Origin: CAYLLN01 sp036496265
GTDB taxonomy: Bacteria > Planctomycetota > Planctomycetia > Pirellulales > Pirellulaceae
NCBI GenBank assembly: GCA_036496265.1
Contig: DASXLL010000370.1
Location: 5,206-69,205, forward strand
Direction: 5' to 3'
DNA length: 64,000 bases
In this document: in pieces, positions 53,901-60,870 of the stretch
Numbering within the stretch: position 1 is the first letter of the stretch
Layout of the letters: each line of letters opens with the position of its first letter
The notes under the pieces: generated by a model
Databases searched by the model: none
What the model was told of the DNA's origin: nothing
The model's input: the letters and a program-made list of their open reading frames with translations, nothing else
Position numbers and translations under genes: made by a program

Positions 53901-54021
53901 AATCGAATACCCCATGGCCGTCGTCATCCTCGGCGGCCTCACCACCTCCACCATTCTCAACCTCTTCCTGCTCCCACCCATTTACGCCCTCTTCGGCCGC
54001 GTCCAGCGCGTCGCCGAGTGA
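50932..54021 (+). CDS. heavy-metal efflux RND pump (CusA/CzcA type)
   Basis: A 1029-residue proton-driven pump. Two sets of a TM1 plus large periplasmic loop and TM2-6 / TM8-12 are evident. The TM4 motif GEVVDDAIIDVENILRR at about 403-419 and the second-half TM10 motif TVLGIAARNGIMLVSHYR are of the heavy-metal subfamily. The periplasmic part contains AREIEAAVKKLDFPAEY. Metal-binding Met/His clusters of CusA are not visible by eye, so specificity may be Zn/Co/Cd-like. ATG after a heptamer repeat, without a Shine-Dalgarno. Confidence 0.95.
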   Translation: MSWLVSTSLRLRVAVLALSCLLIVYGIQTLRKTPLDVFPEFAPPLVEIQTEAPGISTEEVESMITMPLENALNGTPWKKIIRSKSVLGLSSVVLIFEDGTDLIRARQLVQERLATEASRLPAIARPPVILSPLSSTSRAMKIGITSTKLSQMEMTELARWTIRPRLMAVPGVANVAIWGQRDRQFQVIVDPERLQAHDVTLGTIERAAGEAVILEGGGFLDTPNQRLALRQQVGIYDAEDLGNVKVDFRSGAPLRMRDVADVIESYPPPIGDAVIGVLGSDRNEPGLLLIVEKQPWGNTLEVTHKVEEALKALAPGLKDLEIDPTIFRPATFIERSLYNLSHAFVLGCGLVVVILFVFLFDWRTAVISLTAIPLSLIAAGLVLHFRGGTMNTMVIAGLVIALGEVVDDAIIDVENILRRLQLNRESPHPQSAFQVVLAASLEVRSAVVYASLIVTLVFVPILFLDGLAGSFFRPLAIAYILAILASLLTALTVTPALSLLLLPSAERKRHDAPLAHVLKNIYRHLLPPLVSRPKLSLAIVIVAFIGTGIAVARLGEEFLPNFQETDFLMHWVEKPSASLDSMVRITQKAAGELRSIPGVRNFGSHIGRAEVADEVYGPNFTELWISVDPNVSLPATVKKIQAAVDGYPGLYRDLLTYLKERIKEVLSGAGATIVVRTYGPDLAILRAKGDEIKKTIEGVSGVTNLKVEAQVLVPQVQVRLRPDAASRFGLSPGQVRHAVATLVRGTKVGEVYEDQKTYDVVVRGDPKVRANLEAIRELPIDLPSGGLAPLKDVADVYIEPAPNEIKRESASRRLDVTCNVAGRDLGSVAREIEAAVKKLDFPAEYHPEFLGEYAARQQSRQRLFALSALSVLGIVLLLHMDFRSWRLTLLVFLTIPFALVGGVLGAILQGGILSLGSLVGFVTVLGIAARNGIMLVSHYRHLEEVEGEPFGVPLVLRGAEERLTPILMTALATGLALVPLVVSGNLPGHEIEYPMAVVILGGLTTSTILNLFLLPPIYALFGRVQRVAE

Positions 54022-54023
54022 TT

Positions 54024-54054
54024 CTGTAGGGAACGCCCTCCGTGGCGTTCCGCG
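54024..54054. repeat. CTGTAGGGAACGCCCTCCGT element
   Basis: CTGTAGGGAACGCCCTCCGT and GGCGTTCC form a hairpin right after the pump stop. The same element forms an arm of the insertion in mfd at 34954-35047. The gap to the TolC gene otherwise shows nothing. Confidence 0.8.
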
Positions 54055-54220
54055 TATTCGAAGACGTCACGCTAGCAGCTATCGTCCCTTCCTTCCTCAA
54101 AACCCTTACATTTTCGCGCCGCTACTCATTCCGCGACTACCGGCTGGCCGAAGGATTCTTCGTTAGACCTTGCGCGCATAGCAAGGTTTGCCACGAAGCA
54201 CTTCGAAGTAGACAACCGAA

Positions 54221-55768
54221 ATGGCGGGGGGACACACAACGCGACTTTTGCCGCTCGCGCTCGTCGCCGCGCTCGTCGCCGGCTGTCAAAACAACCGCCA
54301 ATTCTTCCGCGATGGCTCTTGGTCGCAGGGTGCTGCTACCACATCCACCGCTGAGTCTTCCGTTACTACGTCTAATTCTGCGATTGCTGGCGGCGATCAA
54401 GGCGTTCAACAAGCATCAGCGATCGCGCCGGCCCTAGCCGCCGACGGCCAACCGCCGCCGCAATCCAACGCGCCTCCCGAACCGCTGTCGATTCCAAACC
54501 CACTTCCGCAGCAGCTCGATCTCTCGCTCTTCGACGCCGTCGAAATGGGCCTGTCCCAAAATCCGGACCTCGTGGCGCTGCAATATGCGCAAAATGTCGG
54601 CGAAGAAGCCGTCGGCGTAGCGGAGACTTATCCGTTCAATCCCTGGGTGCAAATTCAGGTCACGCCGTCGCAGCAAGGCTCCGATCCGATCATCAACACC
54701 AAGCCGGTGAATCACTATGTCCTATTAATGCAACAACTTCAGCTCGCCCATCAGCGGCGGCACCGGACCAACGCCGCCGAAGCCACCCTCAACAGCGTTC
54801 GCTGGAACTATGTTCAAGCCAAGCTGACCAGCGCCGCCCAGACACAGCGCCTTTATTTCACCGCCCTCTATCAACGCGACATCGCCGAGTTGGCCAAAGC
54901 CAACGCCGAAGTCAACAACCAGCTCTTCGCCACCTCGCGCAAGCAGTTCGAAGGCGGCACGCTCGCCGGCGCCGACGTCGCGATTATCAAACTCGACAAC
55001 GCCAGCACCCGCCGGCAAGCAGCCTTAGCTGAAGCGAATTACAACACAGCCCTGCTCGACCTCAAACGCCAGCTTGGCTTGCCCGCCTCGGCGCCGCTAA
55101 CGCTCGCCGGCCGCCTCAGCGATTTTCGCTGGCAGCCGATCACGAGCGAATCGTCAACGTGGACGCATTTCGTTTGCCTCGAAATGCCCGTCACCGACGA
55201 CCGCGCGCTCCTCGCTCGCTCGCTCGCCTCCGGCCGCCCCGATGTCTGGGCCGCGAACGCCGACGCCGACGCCGCCCGCGCCAACCTCGACCTCGCCCGC
55301 GCCAATCGCACCCCCGACCTGCAAATCGGCCCTTATTACCAACGCAACAACGATCCCGTCACGTATTTCGGGTTTCGTGCCCAAATGGACATCCCCGTCC
55401 TCAACACCGGCACGCCCATGGTTCGCCAGCGACTCGCCGAATTGACGCAGCGCTCGGTCATCTGGGAGCAAACGCTCAATCGGGCGACGCTCGAAGCTCA
55501 AGCCGCGCTCGATCGCTACGACCGGGCCCTCACCATCGCCGCCGACAGCGAAACGGCAGGCGGCGAGGCATTACCAAAAGAGCTGCAGCAGCTCGAAGAG
55601 CAATTCAAAGCCGGCGAAATCGATCTTGTCCGCGTCGTCACGGCCCGCACGAGCTTCTTCCAAGCCCGCCGCGCCGCGCTCGACACCCTCAACGAGCTCG
55701 CCCAAGCCTCCGCCAACCTCGTCGCCGCAACAGGCTTGCCACCAGAAGCAATTTTGGCGCCCAAGTAG
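54221..55768 (+). CDS. TolC-family outer-membrane efflux lipoprotein
   Basis: A 515-residue TolC-type channel. Lipobox LVAGC gives lipidated Cys22. A Ser/Thr/Pro-rich linker precedes two repeats of the TolC fold: first half about 105-280 (YAQNVGEEAVGVAETYPF, FTALYQRDIAELAKANAEV), second half about 285-500 (ADADAARANLDLARANRTPDLQIG, AQASANLVAATGLPP). It completes the CDF-adaptor-pump system across the outer membrane and is 199 bases after the pump gene. ATG at an AT-rich site with CGAAGTAG upstream. Confidence 0.93.
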   Translation: MAGGHTTRLLPLALVAALVAGCQNNRQFFRDGSWSQGAATTSTAESSVTTSNSAIAGGDQGVQQASAIAPALAADGQPPPQSNAPPEPLSIPNPLPQQLDLSLFDAVEMGLSQNPDLVALQYAQNVGEEAVGVAETYPFNPWVQIQVTPSQQGSDPIINTKPVNHYVLLMQQLQLAHQRRHRTNAAEATLNSVRWNYVQAKLTSAAQTQRLYFTALYQRDIAELAKANAEVNNQLFATSRKQFEGGTLAGADVAIIKLDNASTRRQAALAEANYNTALLDLKRQLGLPASAPLTLAGRLSDFRWQPITSESSTWTHFVCLEMPVTDDRALLARSLASGRPDVWAANADADAARANLDLARANRTPDLQIGPYYQRNNDPVTYFGFRAQMDIPVLNTGTPMVRQRLAELTQRSVIWEQTLNRATLEAQAALDRYDRALTIAADSETAGGEALPKELQQLEEQFKAGEIDLVRVVTARTSFFQARRAALDTLNELAQASANLVAATGLPPEAILAPK

Positions 55769-55850
55769 GTCCCGTCTGCCGGACGGGACCTAACACGGCC
55801 AATCCGCCTGCCATCAAACGCCGGGTCCAGCTCGGCAAGCTGGACCTACT
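55765..55850. repeat. paired hairpin elements between convergent genes
   Basis: GTAGGTCCCGTC...GACGGGACCTA, then GGTCCAGCTCG...CAAGCTGGACCTAC, in the gap between tolC (plus) and the hydrolase (minus). Likely used as a two-way terminator. Related to 23467-23493. Confidence 0.75.
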
Positions 55851-56718
55851 GTCGCTGCAGCCACGTCGCAACCGTGTCCGCCAGCTTCGCGCTCACACCC
55901 GTATAAACATGATCCGCCCGGTCAATCACCTCGATCGATCGCCTCTCCGCGCTATGTAGCGACTGCAGCGCCTCGGGCACACCCGCAAACGGAATTCCGC
56001 CACTCGTCAATTCCTTGCCGCCATAAGCGAACAGGGCAGGGCAGGGGAGGTCGGCCGCAAACTTGAGAATGTTATAGCGCTCAGCCGGGCCATATTTGTC
56101 GATGTAGGCCGCGGCTGTCACGAGCAGCGGAAACGGAAACGTGCTCGTAAACAGCTCTTCGCCCTGGCCCGCTTTGGCCATCTGCTGCGCCGTGTTTATC
56201 GATTCCCAAAACTGGCTGCTATCCGCGGCGTTCATGAACGCGCTATACGAAAGCCGCGGCGGCGAAATGGCAACGACCGCCACGACCTCCGCAAACTTTT
56301 CCTGAACCGTGGCATAAACGGCTTTCACCGCCCCCAGACTATGCCCAATCAACGCGATTCGCTCATGTCCGCGGCTCTTCAGAAAACCAATCCAGGCCGC
56401 AATATCCAGCCGGCAATCATCGACCGTCTCGTACGAAGCGCCGAGCCGCCGGCGAACCGTTCCCAGGCTCGCGCCAAATACTAAATCATGCCCGCGCGTA
56501 TTCACCGACAGCGCGGCAAAGCCAATCTCATTCAATCGACCAATCAGCGGCTCAAACGTGCTCGACGTATAAAAGTTGCTGGCGACGCCGTGCAGCAGGA
56601 TGGCCGCCGATACAACTGGAGAAGCCGAATCGTCCGCGCTTGCGTGCCGGGCTGGCGTCAGCGCCCCATCCAGCCGCAAGCCATCGCGCGTAACCGTGCG
56701 GACAAGTTCGACGTGCAT
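55846..56718 (-). CDS. alpha/beta hydrolase
   Basis: A 290-residue alpha/beta hydrolase. The oxyanion/first-strand motif is SAAILLHGVASNFYTS, the nucleophile elbow GHSLGAVKA (Ser at about 122), and the late acid and His are in RRSIEVIDRADHVYTG. It belongs to the serine esterase/carboxylesterase-like group; no signal peptide. ATG at 56718 is chosen because the longer upstream frame runs into hairpin repeats. Substrate unknown. Confidence 0.85.
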   Translation of the reverse strand: MHVELVRTVTRDGLRLDGALTPARHASADDSASPVVSAAILLHGVASNFYTSSTFEPLIGRLNEIGFAALSVNTRGHDLVFGASLGTVRRRLGASYETVDDCRLDIAAWIGFLKSRGHERIALIGHSLGAVKAVYATVQEKFAEVVAVVAISPPRLSYSAFMNAADSSQFWESINTAQQMAKAGQGEELFTSTFPFPLLVTAAAYIDKYGPAERYNILKFAADLPCPALFAYGGKELTSGGIPFAGVPEALQSLHSAERRSIEVIDRADHVYTGVSAKLADTVATWLQRQ

Positions 56719-56721
56719 GCC

Positions 56722-56815
56722 CGTGGGGTAGGCTTCCAGCCTGCCAAAAAGAACGTGGGGCGGGCTTCTAGCCTGCCAATGAAACGCAGTGGCAGGCAAG
56801 ATGCCTGCCCCACGA
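56722..56815. repeat. three tandem GTAGGCTTCCAGCCTGCC-type elements
   Basis: GTGGGGTAGGCTTCCAGCCT, GTGGGGCGGGCTTCTAGCCT and the inverted GGCAGGCAAGATGCCTGCC in close succession form alternate hairpins between the hydrolase and the 160-residue protein gene. Confidence 0.78.
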
Positions 56816-56817
56816 TA

Positions 56818-57300
56818 CTACGACTCTTGCGCCGGCGCAGCCGGCGGAGCATCCTTCGCCGCACCCAGGCTCGAAACCATGTGCAGCACGCCGCCCAAAT
56901 GCGCCATCCGCGGCCCAAACCGGTCGATGAACTCTTGCAGCATGAACTCGCTGTCCATCATCGTCTCGTAACCGTCGGCCGCTTCTTCGGTCAGCTTGTG
57001 GATATAGTCGTTCTGCACCTTGAGCAGCGCCTCGCTGGCGATCCGGCAACTGCGAGCCAAATCCGGATTCGCGTCCTTCCATGACGTGATTTCCTGCGCC
57101 CGCTGCTTGTGGCTCAGGCCGGTCCAGTGAGCGATCTCGGAAAGCAGCTTCAACTCGTGTTGCTGCCCATCGACGAGCTTCTGCAAGAGGTTGACGATCA
57201 GTTCGTTGGCGTCAATCTTCGTGCTAGCGGCCGCCGTATGAGCGTCCGTGCAAACGTCGATGCTGAAAACCGGGCTAAACAGGCGAGGGTCCTGAGACAT
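56818..57300 (-). CDS. helical protein of unknown function
   Basis: A 160-residue cytoplasmic protein, mostly helical: LIVNLLQKLVDGQQHELKLL, KDANPDLARSCRIASEALLK, EEAADGYETMMDSEFMLQEF. A C-terminal tail is Ala/Pro-rich (AKDAPPAAPAQES). ATG with no clear Shine-Dalgarno. A single gene upstream of which are heptamer-free AT-rich sequences (57301-57497) with no other gene apparent. Function unknown; composition and tail resemble small planctomycete DUF proteins. Confidence 0.7.
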   Translation of the reverse strand: MSQDPRLFSPVFSIDVCTDAHTAAASTKIDANELIVNLLQKLVDGQQHELKLLSEIAHWTGLSHKQRAQEITSWKDANPDLARSCRIASEALLKVQNDYIHKLTEEAADGYETMMDSEFMLQEFIDRFGPRMAHLGGVLHMVSSLGAAKDAPPAAPAQES

Positions 57301-57497
57301 AACAATTGGGCTCCTGGCTTTTCACTTAATATACACAGACAACGCCTACTGTCGAGCATTTGGCCGGTTGTGCAGCCTGGGCGAGCTTTAGCGGCCGGCA
57401 CCCCGCCACCGGAACTCGCTTGCTGGTTGCGACGATCCCATTAGGCGACCCTCTTGATGCCGCAACTTGGACGCTTCGCCCTCGACAGTCGTTCCGA

Positions 57498-58094
57498 ATG
57501 ACCGCTTTCAGCAAGCCCTCGCAGCCCTGTCTCGGCTTTTTGACAGTTCTGGAAAACGCCGAACACGGCTTTCTCGGCGGCTATTTGCTGCTCAACGCCG
57601 CCGGCCGCCCACTCGAATTCCACTGCACGGCCCCCATCCGCGCCAGCCGCACGCAAGAAATTCTGTACGGTCCCACCTTACGACCGTTTCTTTTTGGCGA
57701 GCAAATTGGGCAAACTTTGCTCACAAAATCCAAGCTGTCGCCGCTCGTCGTCTTTACCGATAGCGAACCTACTCTCGCCGTCCGCGAATTCACCGACATA
57801 CCCGTTGTATGTGTCCTGGGAGCCACTCCTGTCACACTAACCCGAAGCGCAAGCGAGGGAACAGCACTCGGCCCTGCCACACTAACCCGACGCGTGAGCG
57901 AGGGAATAGGATGCTGCTTTCAATTCCAGCTAGCAACCAACCAAGTCGCAGTCGCAAACGGCTACTCGAACGACGAACAACTCATCCGCGCCACATGGCC
58001 CCCTCAAGCCGATCACCTCGACCTCCTCGAACCCTTCGACCGCATCCGCGAAGCCCTCGACGAAGCCCAACGCTCCGCCCGCCAAGCAGCCTAA
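57498..58094 (+). CDS. protein of unknown function upstream of the SNF2 helicase
   Basis: A 198-residue protein. The N-terminal half (FLTVLENAEHGFLGGYLLLNAAGRPLEFHCTAP) is a compact alpha/beta sequence; DNA from 57498 looks clearly coding, whereas the 138 bases before it, though open, do not. Two copies of a 28-base element insert in frame at about residues 112-137 (VTLTRSASEGT, ATLTRRVSEGI). It ends with a helix rich in Arg/Ala (DEAQRSARQAA). Spacing and strand suggest a unit with the helicase downstream. No known motif was found. Confidence 0.68.
   Translation: MTAFSKPSQPCLGFLTVLENAEHGFLGGYLLLNAAGRPLEFHCTAPIRASRTQEILYGPTLRPFLFGEQIGQTLLTKSKLSPLVVFTDSEPTLAVREFTDIPVVCVLGATPVTLTRSASEGTALGPATLTRRVSEGIGCCFQFQLATNQVAVANGYSNDEQLIRATWPPQADHLDLLEPFDRIREALDEAQRSARQAA
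57833..57905. repeat. two tandem LTRRASEG elements in a gene
   Basis: Two 28-base copies (57833-57860 and 57878-57905) containing CACTAACCCGA and AGCGAGGGA, in one frame reading LTRxxSEG. A third copy is at 62683-62710. Confidence 0.88.
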
Positions 58095-58122
58095 CGTAGG
58101 ATAGGCCTCCAGGCCTGTCCCC
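58095..58122. repeat. GGATAGGCCTCCAGGCCTGTCC hairpin
   Basis: GGATAGGCCTCCAGGCCTGT, a member of the 36493 family, in the 31-base gap between the two genes. Confidence 0.7.
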
Positions 58123-58125
58123 AAA

Positions 58126-59982
58126 TTGCATGGAAAGACGAGAGGGGTCGGGAGTCGATTGCGAGATAGTTCTTCCATGTGGACAAACACAACCGCAATC
58201 GACTCCCGACCCCCTGGCGATGGCGCCTTGATACAGCCATTAGCGGCCGAGACGTTTGCGCCCTTCGCTTCTCTCGTATCGCTCGAATCCTGGTTCGCGC
58301 CCGAATCCACATCCGAACTCACCGCCCACTCTCAAACCCTCTCCGAAATCGCCGACCAACCCAAATCCCTCTCCCTAAAACTCGGCCCCGCTCCCACCCG
58401 CATCTTCAGCTTCACTTTCCCCGACGCCATCACTCCCTCTCTCCGCCCCTCCGCCCCGCAATCTCCCCCTCGCCCCCTCTCCCCCTCTCCCACTCCCGAC
58501 CAACAGACGACTTCAACCGCGGAAAAGAAGCCCACCCGCATCAAGCCCCCGAGCGACGTAATCAAACTCGAAGACCGCCTCTACTACCTCCTCCAGCCGC
58601 CGCTCGAAACGCTCCTCCAATCCGACGCGCTCCACTTTCCCTTCGAGCCATTTCCCTACCAATTTCAAGGCGTCGCCTTCCTCTATCCGCGCTACTCCGC
58701 CATCCTCGCCGATGAAATGGGCCTCGGAAAAACGATGCAGGCCATTACCGCCGTGCGAATGCTCCTGCGTGCCGGCGAAATCAAAAACGTCCTGCTCATC
58801 TGCCCCAAGCCGCTCGTCAGCAACTGGCGGCGCGAGTTCAATCTCTGGGCCCCGGAAATTCCGATCGCGACCATCGAGGGCGATTCGACGAAGCGCCAAT
58901 GGCAGTGGCTCGAAACGAACATTCCGGTCCGCATCGCCAACTACGAGCTGCTCCTCCGCGATCGCGACCTCCTCGAAGAAGGCCTCGACTTCGACCTCGT
59001 CATCCTCGACGAAGCTCAGCGTATCAAAAACACGAATAGCACCACGAGCCAGATCAGCCGTTCGATCCGCCGCAGCCGTTCCTGGGCCCTCACCGGCACG
59101 CCGATCGAAAATTCTCCCGACGACATCGTCGGCATCTTCGAATTTCTCTCCCCCGGCTATCTGCGGCCCGGCATGGGCCCAAAACGCCTCTCCGAGCTCG
59201 TCCGCGACCACATCCTGCGCCGCACCAAAGACATGGTCCTCACGGACATGCCGCCAAAACTCTTCCGCGACGCCGAGCTCGATCTCACGCCGCAGCAGCG
59301 CGCCAGCTACGAAATGGCCGAAAACGAAGGCGTCATGAAGCTCAACGAAATGGGCGACGAAATCACCATCCAGCACGTCTTCGAGCTTGTCCTCCGGCTG
59401 AAGCAAATCTGCAACTTCGACCCCGCCACCGGCGCCAGCAGCAAGCTCGAACGCCTCGAAGCCGACCTCGAAGAAGTGGCCGCCAGCGGCAAAAAGGCCA
59501 TCATCTTCAGCCAGTGGGTCAAGTGCCTCGACATTCTCAAGCACCAGCTCCGCCGCTTCGGCCCGCTCGAATACCACGGAAAAATTCCGTCCAACAAACG
59601 CGACGGCGTCCTCCAGCAGTTTAAGGAAGACCCCTCGAAGCACGTCATCCTCATGAGTTACGGCGCCGGCAGCGTCGGCCTCAACCTGCAGTTCTGCGAA
59701 TACGTCTTCCTCTTCGATCGCTGGTGGAACCCCGCCGTCGAAGACCAGGCCATCAACCGCGCCCACCGCATCGGTGCCCGCGGCGCCGTCACCGTCACCC
59801 GCATGCTCAGCCTCGCCACCATCGAAGAGCGGATCAACGAAGTCCTCGAGCACAAACGCGACCTCTTCGCCCAAATCATCGGCGAAAACTCCGCCCCCGC
59901 CTCCCTCGGCCTCTCCCAATCCGAAATTTTTGGCCTCTTCAACCTCCGCACGCCCAAAGGCACCATCAAGCCAGCCGCCTAA
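58126..59982 (+). CDS. SNF2-family DEAD/DEAH helicase
   Basis: About 618 residues if the TTG start is used. Motif I ADEMGLGKTMQ (about 200), motif II DEAQRIKN, motif III SWALTGTPIEN, then the second RecA domain with GAGSVGLNLQF and NRAHRIGAR (motif VI). It acts on DNA or nucleoproteins as an ATP-dependent translocase; Swi2/Snf2 helicases occur in phage defence and repair. Residues 1-30 are encoded by a dispersed hairpin and 110-130 by a heptamer tract (PPRPLSPSPTP). The true start may be ATG 58177 or further inside. The catalytic part is intact. Confidence 0.9.
   Translation: MHGKTRGVGSRLRDSSSMWTNTTAIDSRPPGDGALIQPLAAETFAPFASLVSLESWFAPESTSELTAHSQTLSEIADQPKSLSLKLGPAPTRIFSFTFPDAITPSLRPSAPQSPPRPLSPSPTPDQQTTSTAEKKPTRIKPPSDVIKLEDRLYYLLQPPLETLLQSDALHFPFEPFPYQFQGVAFLYPRYSAILADEMGLGKTMQAITAVRMLLRAGEIKNVLLICPKPLVSNWRREFNLWAPEIPIATIEGDSTKRQWQWLETNIPVRIANYELLLRDRDLLEEGLDFDLVILDEAQRIKNTNSTTSQISRSIRRSRSWALTGTPIENSPDDIVGIFEFLSPGYLRPGMGPKRLSELVRDHILRRTKDMVLTDMPPKLFRDAELDLTPQQRASYEMAENEGVMKLNEMGDEITIQHVFELVLRLKQICNFDPATGASSKLERLEADLEEVAASGKKAIIFSQWVKCLDILKHQLRRFGPLEYHGKIPSNKRDGVLQQFKEDPSKHVILMSYGAGSVGLNLQFCEYVFLFDRWWNPAVEDQAINRAHRIGARGAVTVTRMLSLATIEERINEVLEHKRDLFAQIIGENSAPASLGLSQSEIFGLFNLRTPKGTIKPAA
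58143..58213. repeat. 72-bp hairpin element, copy 2, at the helicase start
   Basis: Arms AGGGGTCGGGAGTCGATTGC and complement with a similar loop as copy 1 at 6569-6640. It overlaps the first 20 to 30 codons of the helicase, putting the annotated start inside mobile sequence. Confidence 0.85.
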
Positions 59983-60005
59983 GTGGGGCAGGCATCCTGC
60001 CTGCC
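59983..60005. repeat. GTGGGGCAGGCATCCTGCCTG element
   Basis: GGGGCAGGCATCCTGCCTGCC right after the helicase stop, facing the convergent signal peptidase gene. Confidence 0.7.
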
Positions 60006-60012
60006 ATCCGTA

Positions 60013-60606
60013 TCACTTTACCCATCCAACTCGCTTCCACGGCCACACAATCAACCACGCCCGACCCATCAACCGCGTTGCAGGCACTGGACCATTAAAC
60101 CGACTGTCGTCGGAATCCTTCAAATCATCGCCAAGCACATAGCATCCATCGCCACACGGTACCGGCTTGCCGTCCGCCAGATTCCCGAACTTCAGATACT
60201 TGTGGTCGAGGACATTCGGACACTCCACAGGCTCGCCATTAATCAAGAGTTCACCCCGCCGAACCATCTGCACGCTCTCGCCCGGCAAGCCAGCCACGCG
60301 TTTCATCCGCTTCTCGCCGTTGTCATTGAGAAACGTAATCACCTCCCACCGCCGCGGCCGCCGAAACCACCGGCTGACCTTCTCCGTGATCACCCGATCA
60401 CCTTCATCAGGATTCGTGCCTTGCAGCGTCGGCGACATCGAAGGCGAGATTACGACCGAAAAATCCATCGTCAGCCAATAAAAGGCGACAATTGCCCCAA
60501 AGAACGCCAATCCGCGTTCCAGTGAGCGAAGAATCGACCGCCAAAGCGTTCGACGATCCTTCGAAGTGGCTTCAATCGTGTTTTTCGGCGTTACCGGCTT
60601 GAGCAT
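60013..60606 (-). CDS. lepB: signal peptidase I
   Basis: A 197-residue S26 peptidase with one N-terminal transmembrane helix (about 32-49). Catalytic Ser56 is in SPSMSP, the Lys is Lys102 in KRMKRVAGLPGE, and the C-terminal GDDLKDSDDSRFNG is the box E motif. It cleaves signal peptides of exported proteins; this shorter form is typical of planctomycetes with several copies. It starts inside the end of the preceding 96-residue gene (35-base overlap), showing tight operon organisation with the small protein and radical SAM gene. Confidence 0.95.
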   Translation of the reverse strand: MLKPVTPKNTIEATSKDRRTLWRSILRSLERGLAFFGAIVAFYWLTMDFSVVISPSMSPTLQGTNPDEGDRVITEKVSRWFRRPRRWEVITFLNDNGEKRMKRVAGLPGESVQMVRRGELLINGEPVECPNVLDHKYLKFGNLADGKPVPCGDGCYVLGDDLKDSDDSRFNGPVPATRLMGRAWLIVWPWKRVGWVK

Positions 60607-60862
60607 CGATTTCAGCCTGCTCGATTTCGAGTTGCCGTTCTCCCCATTTCAACTTGGCCGACCGCGTTGCACCCACGGCTGGCAACATCATCCCCCCGAG
60701 TAAAAACAAGGCTCCCGTCCCAGCCGCCAAAAACAAAGCGGCCTCAACGCCAGCCTTTTTCACCAGCGGTGCTAAGGGCTTGACTGGCGGTTCATACGGA
60801 TTTGGCGGCACCGACGCCAACGACTCCTCCTGTGATTCTTCGCTCTTTTTCTGCTCGTCCAT
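60572..60862 (-). CDS. small membrane protein of the radical SAM operon
   Basis: A 96-residue protein: acidic N-terminus (MDEQKKSEESQEESLA), a Pro-rich VPPNPYEPPVKPLAP segment, one hydrophobic helix at about 38-62 (VEAALFLAAGTGALFLLGGM), and a polar tail (ERQLEIEQAEIDAQAGN). AGGTGA precedes the ATG. It lies 8 bases after the radical SAM stop and overlaps lepB. It could be a membrane anchor or a precursor peptide; no Cys and no clear cleavage motif favours either. Confidence 0.72.
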   Translation of the reverse strand: MDEQKKSEESQEESLASVPPNPYEPPVKPLAPLVKKAGVEAALFLAAGTGALFLLGGMMLPAVGATRSAKLKWGERQLEIEQAEIDAQAGNAEKHD

Positions 60863-60870
60863 TGCTCACC

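Noticed and set aside
57360..57497. Upstream extension of the gene before the helicase
   Set aside because: Open but without protein-like composition; the ATG at 57498 fits better.
58513..59919. Minus-strand frame of 468 codons
   Set aside because: It is antisense to the helicase core with all SNF2 motifs on the plus strand.
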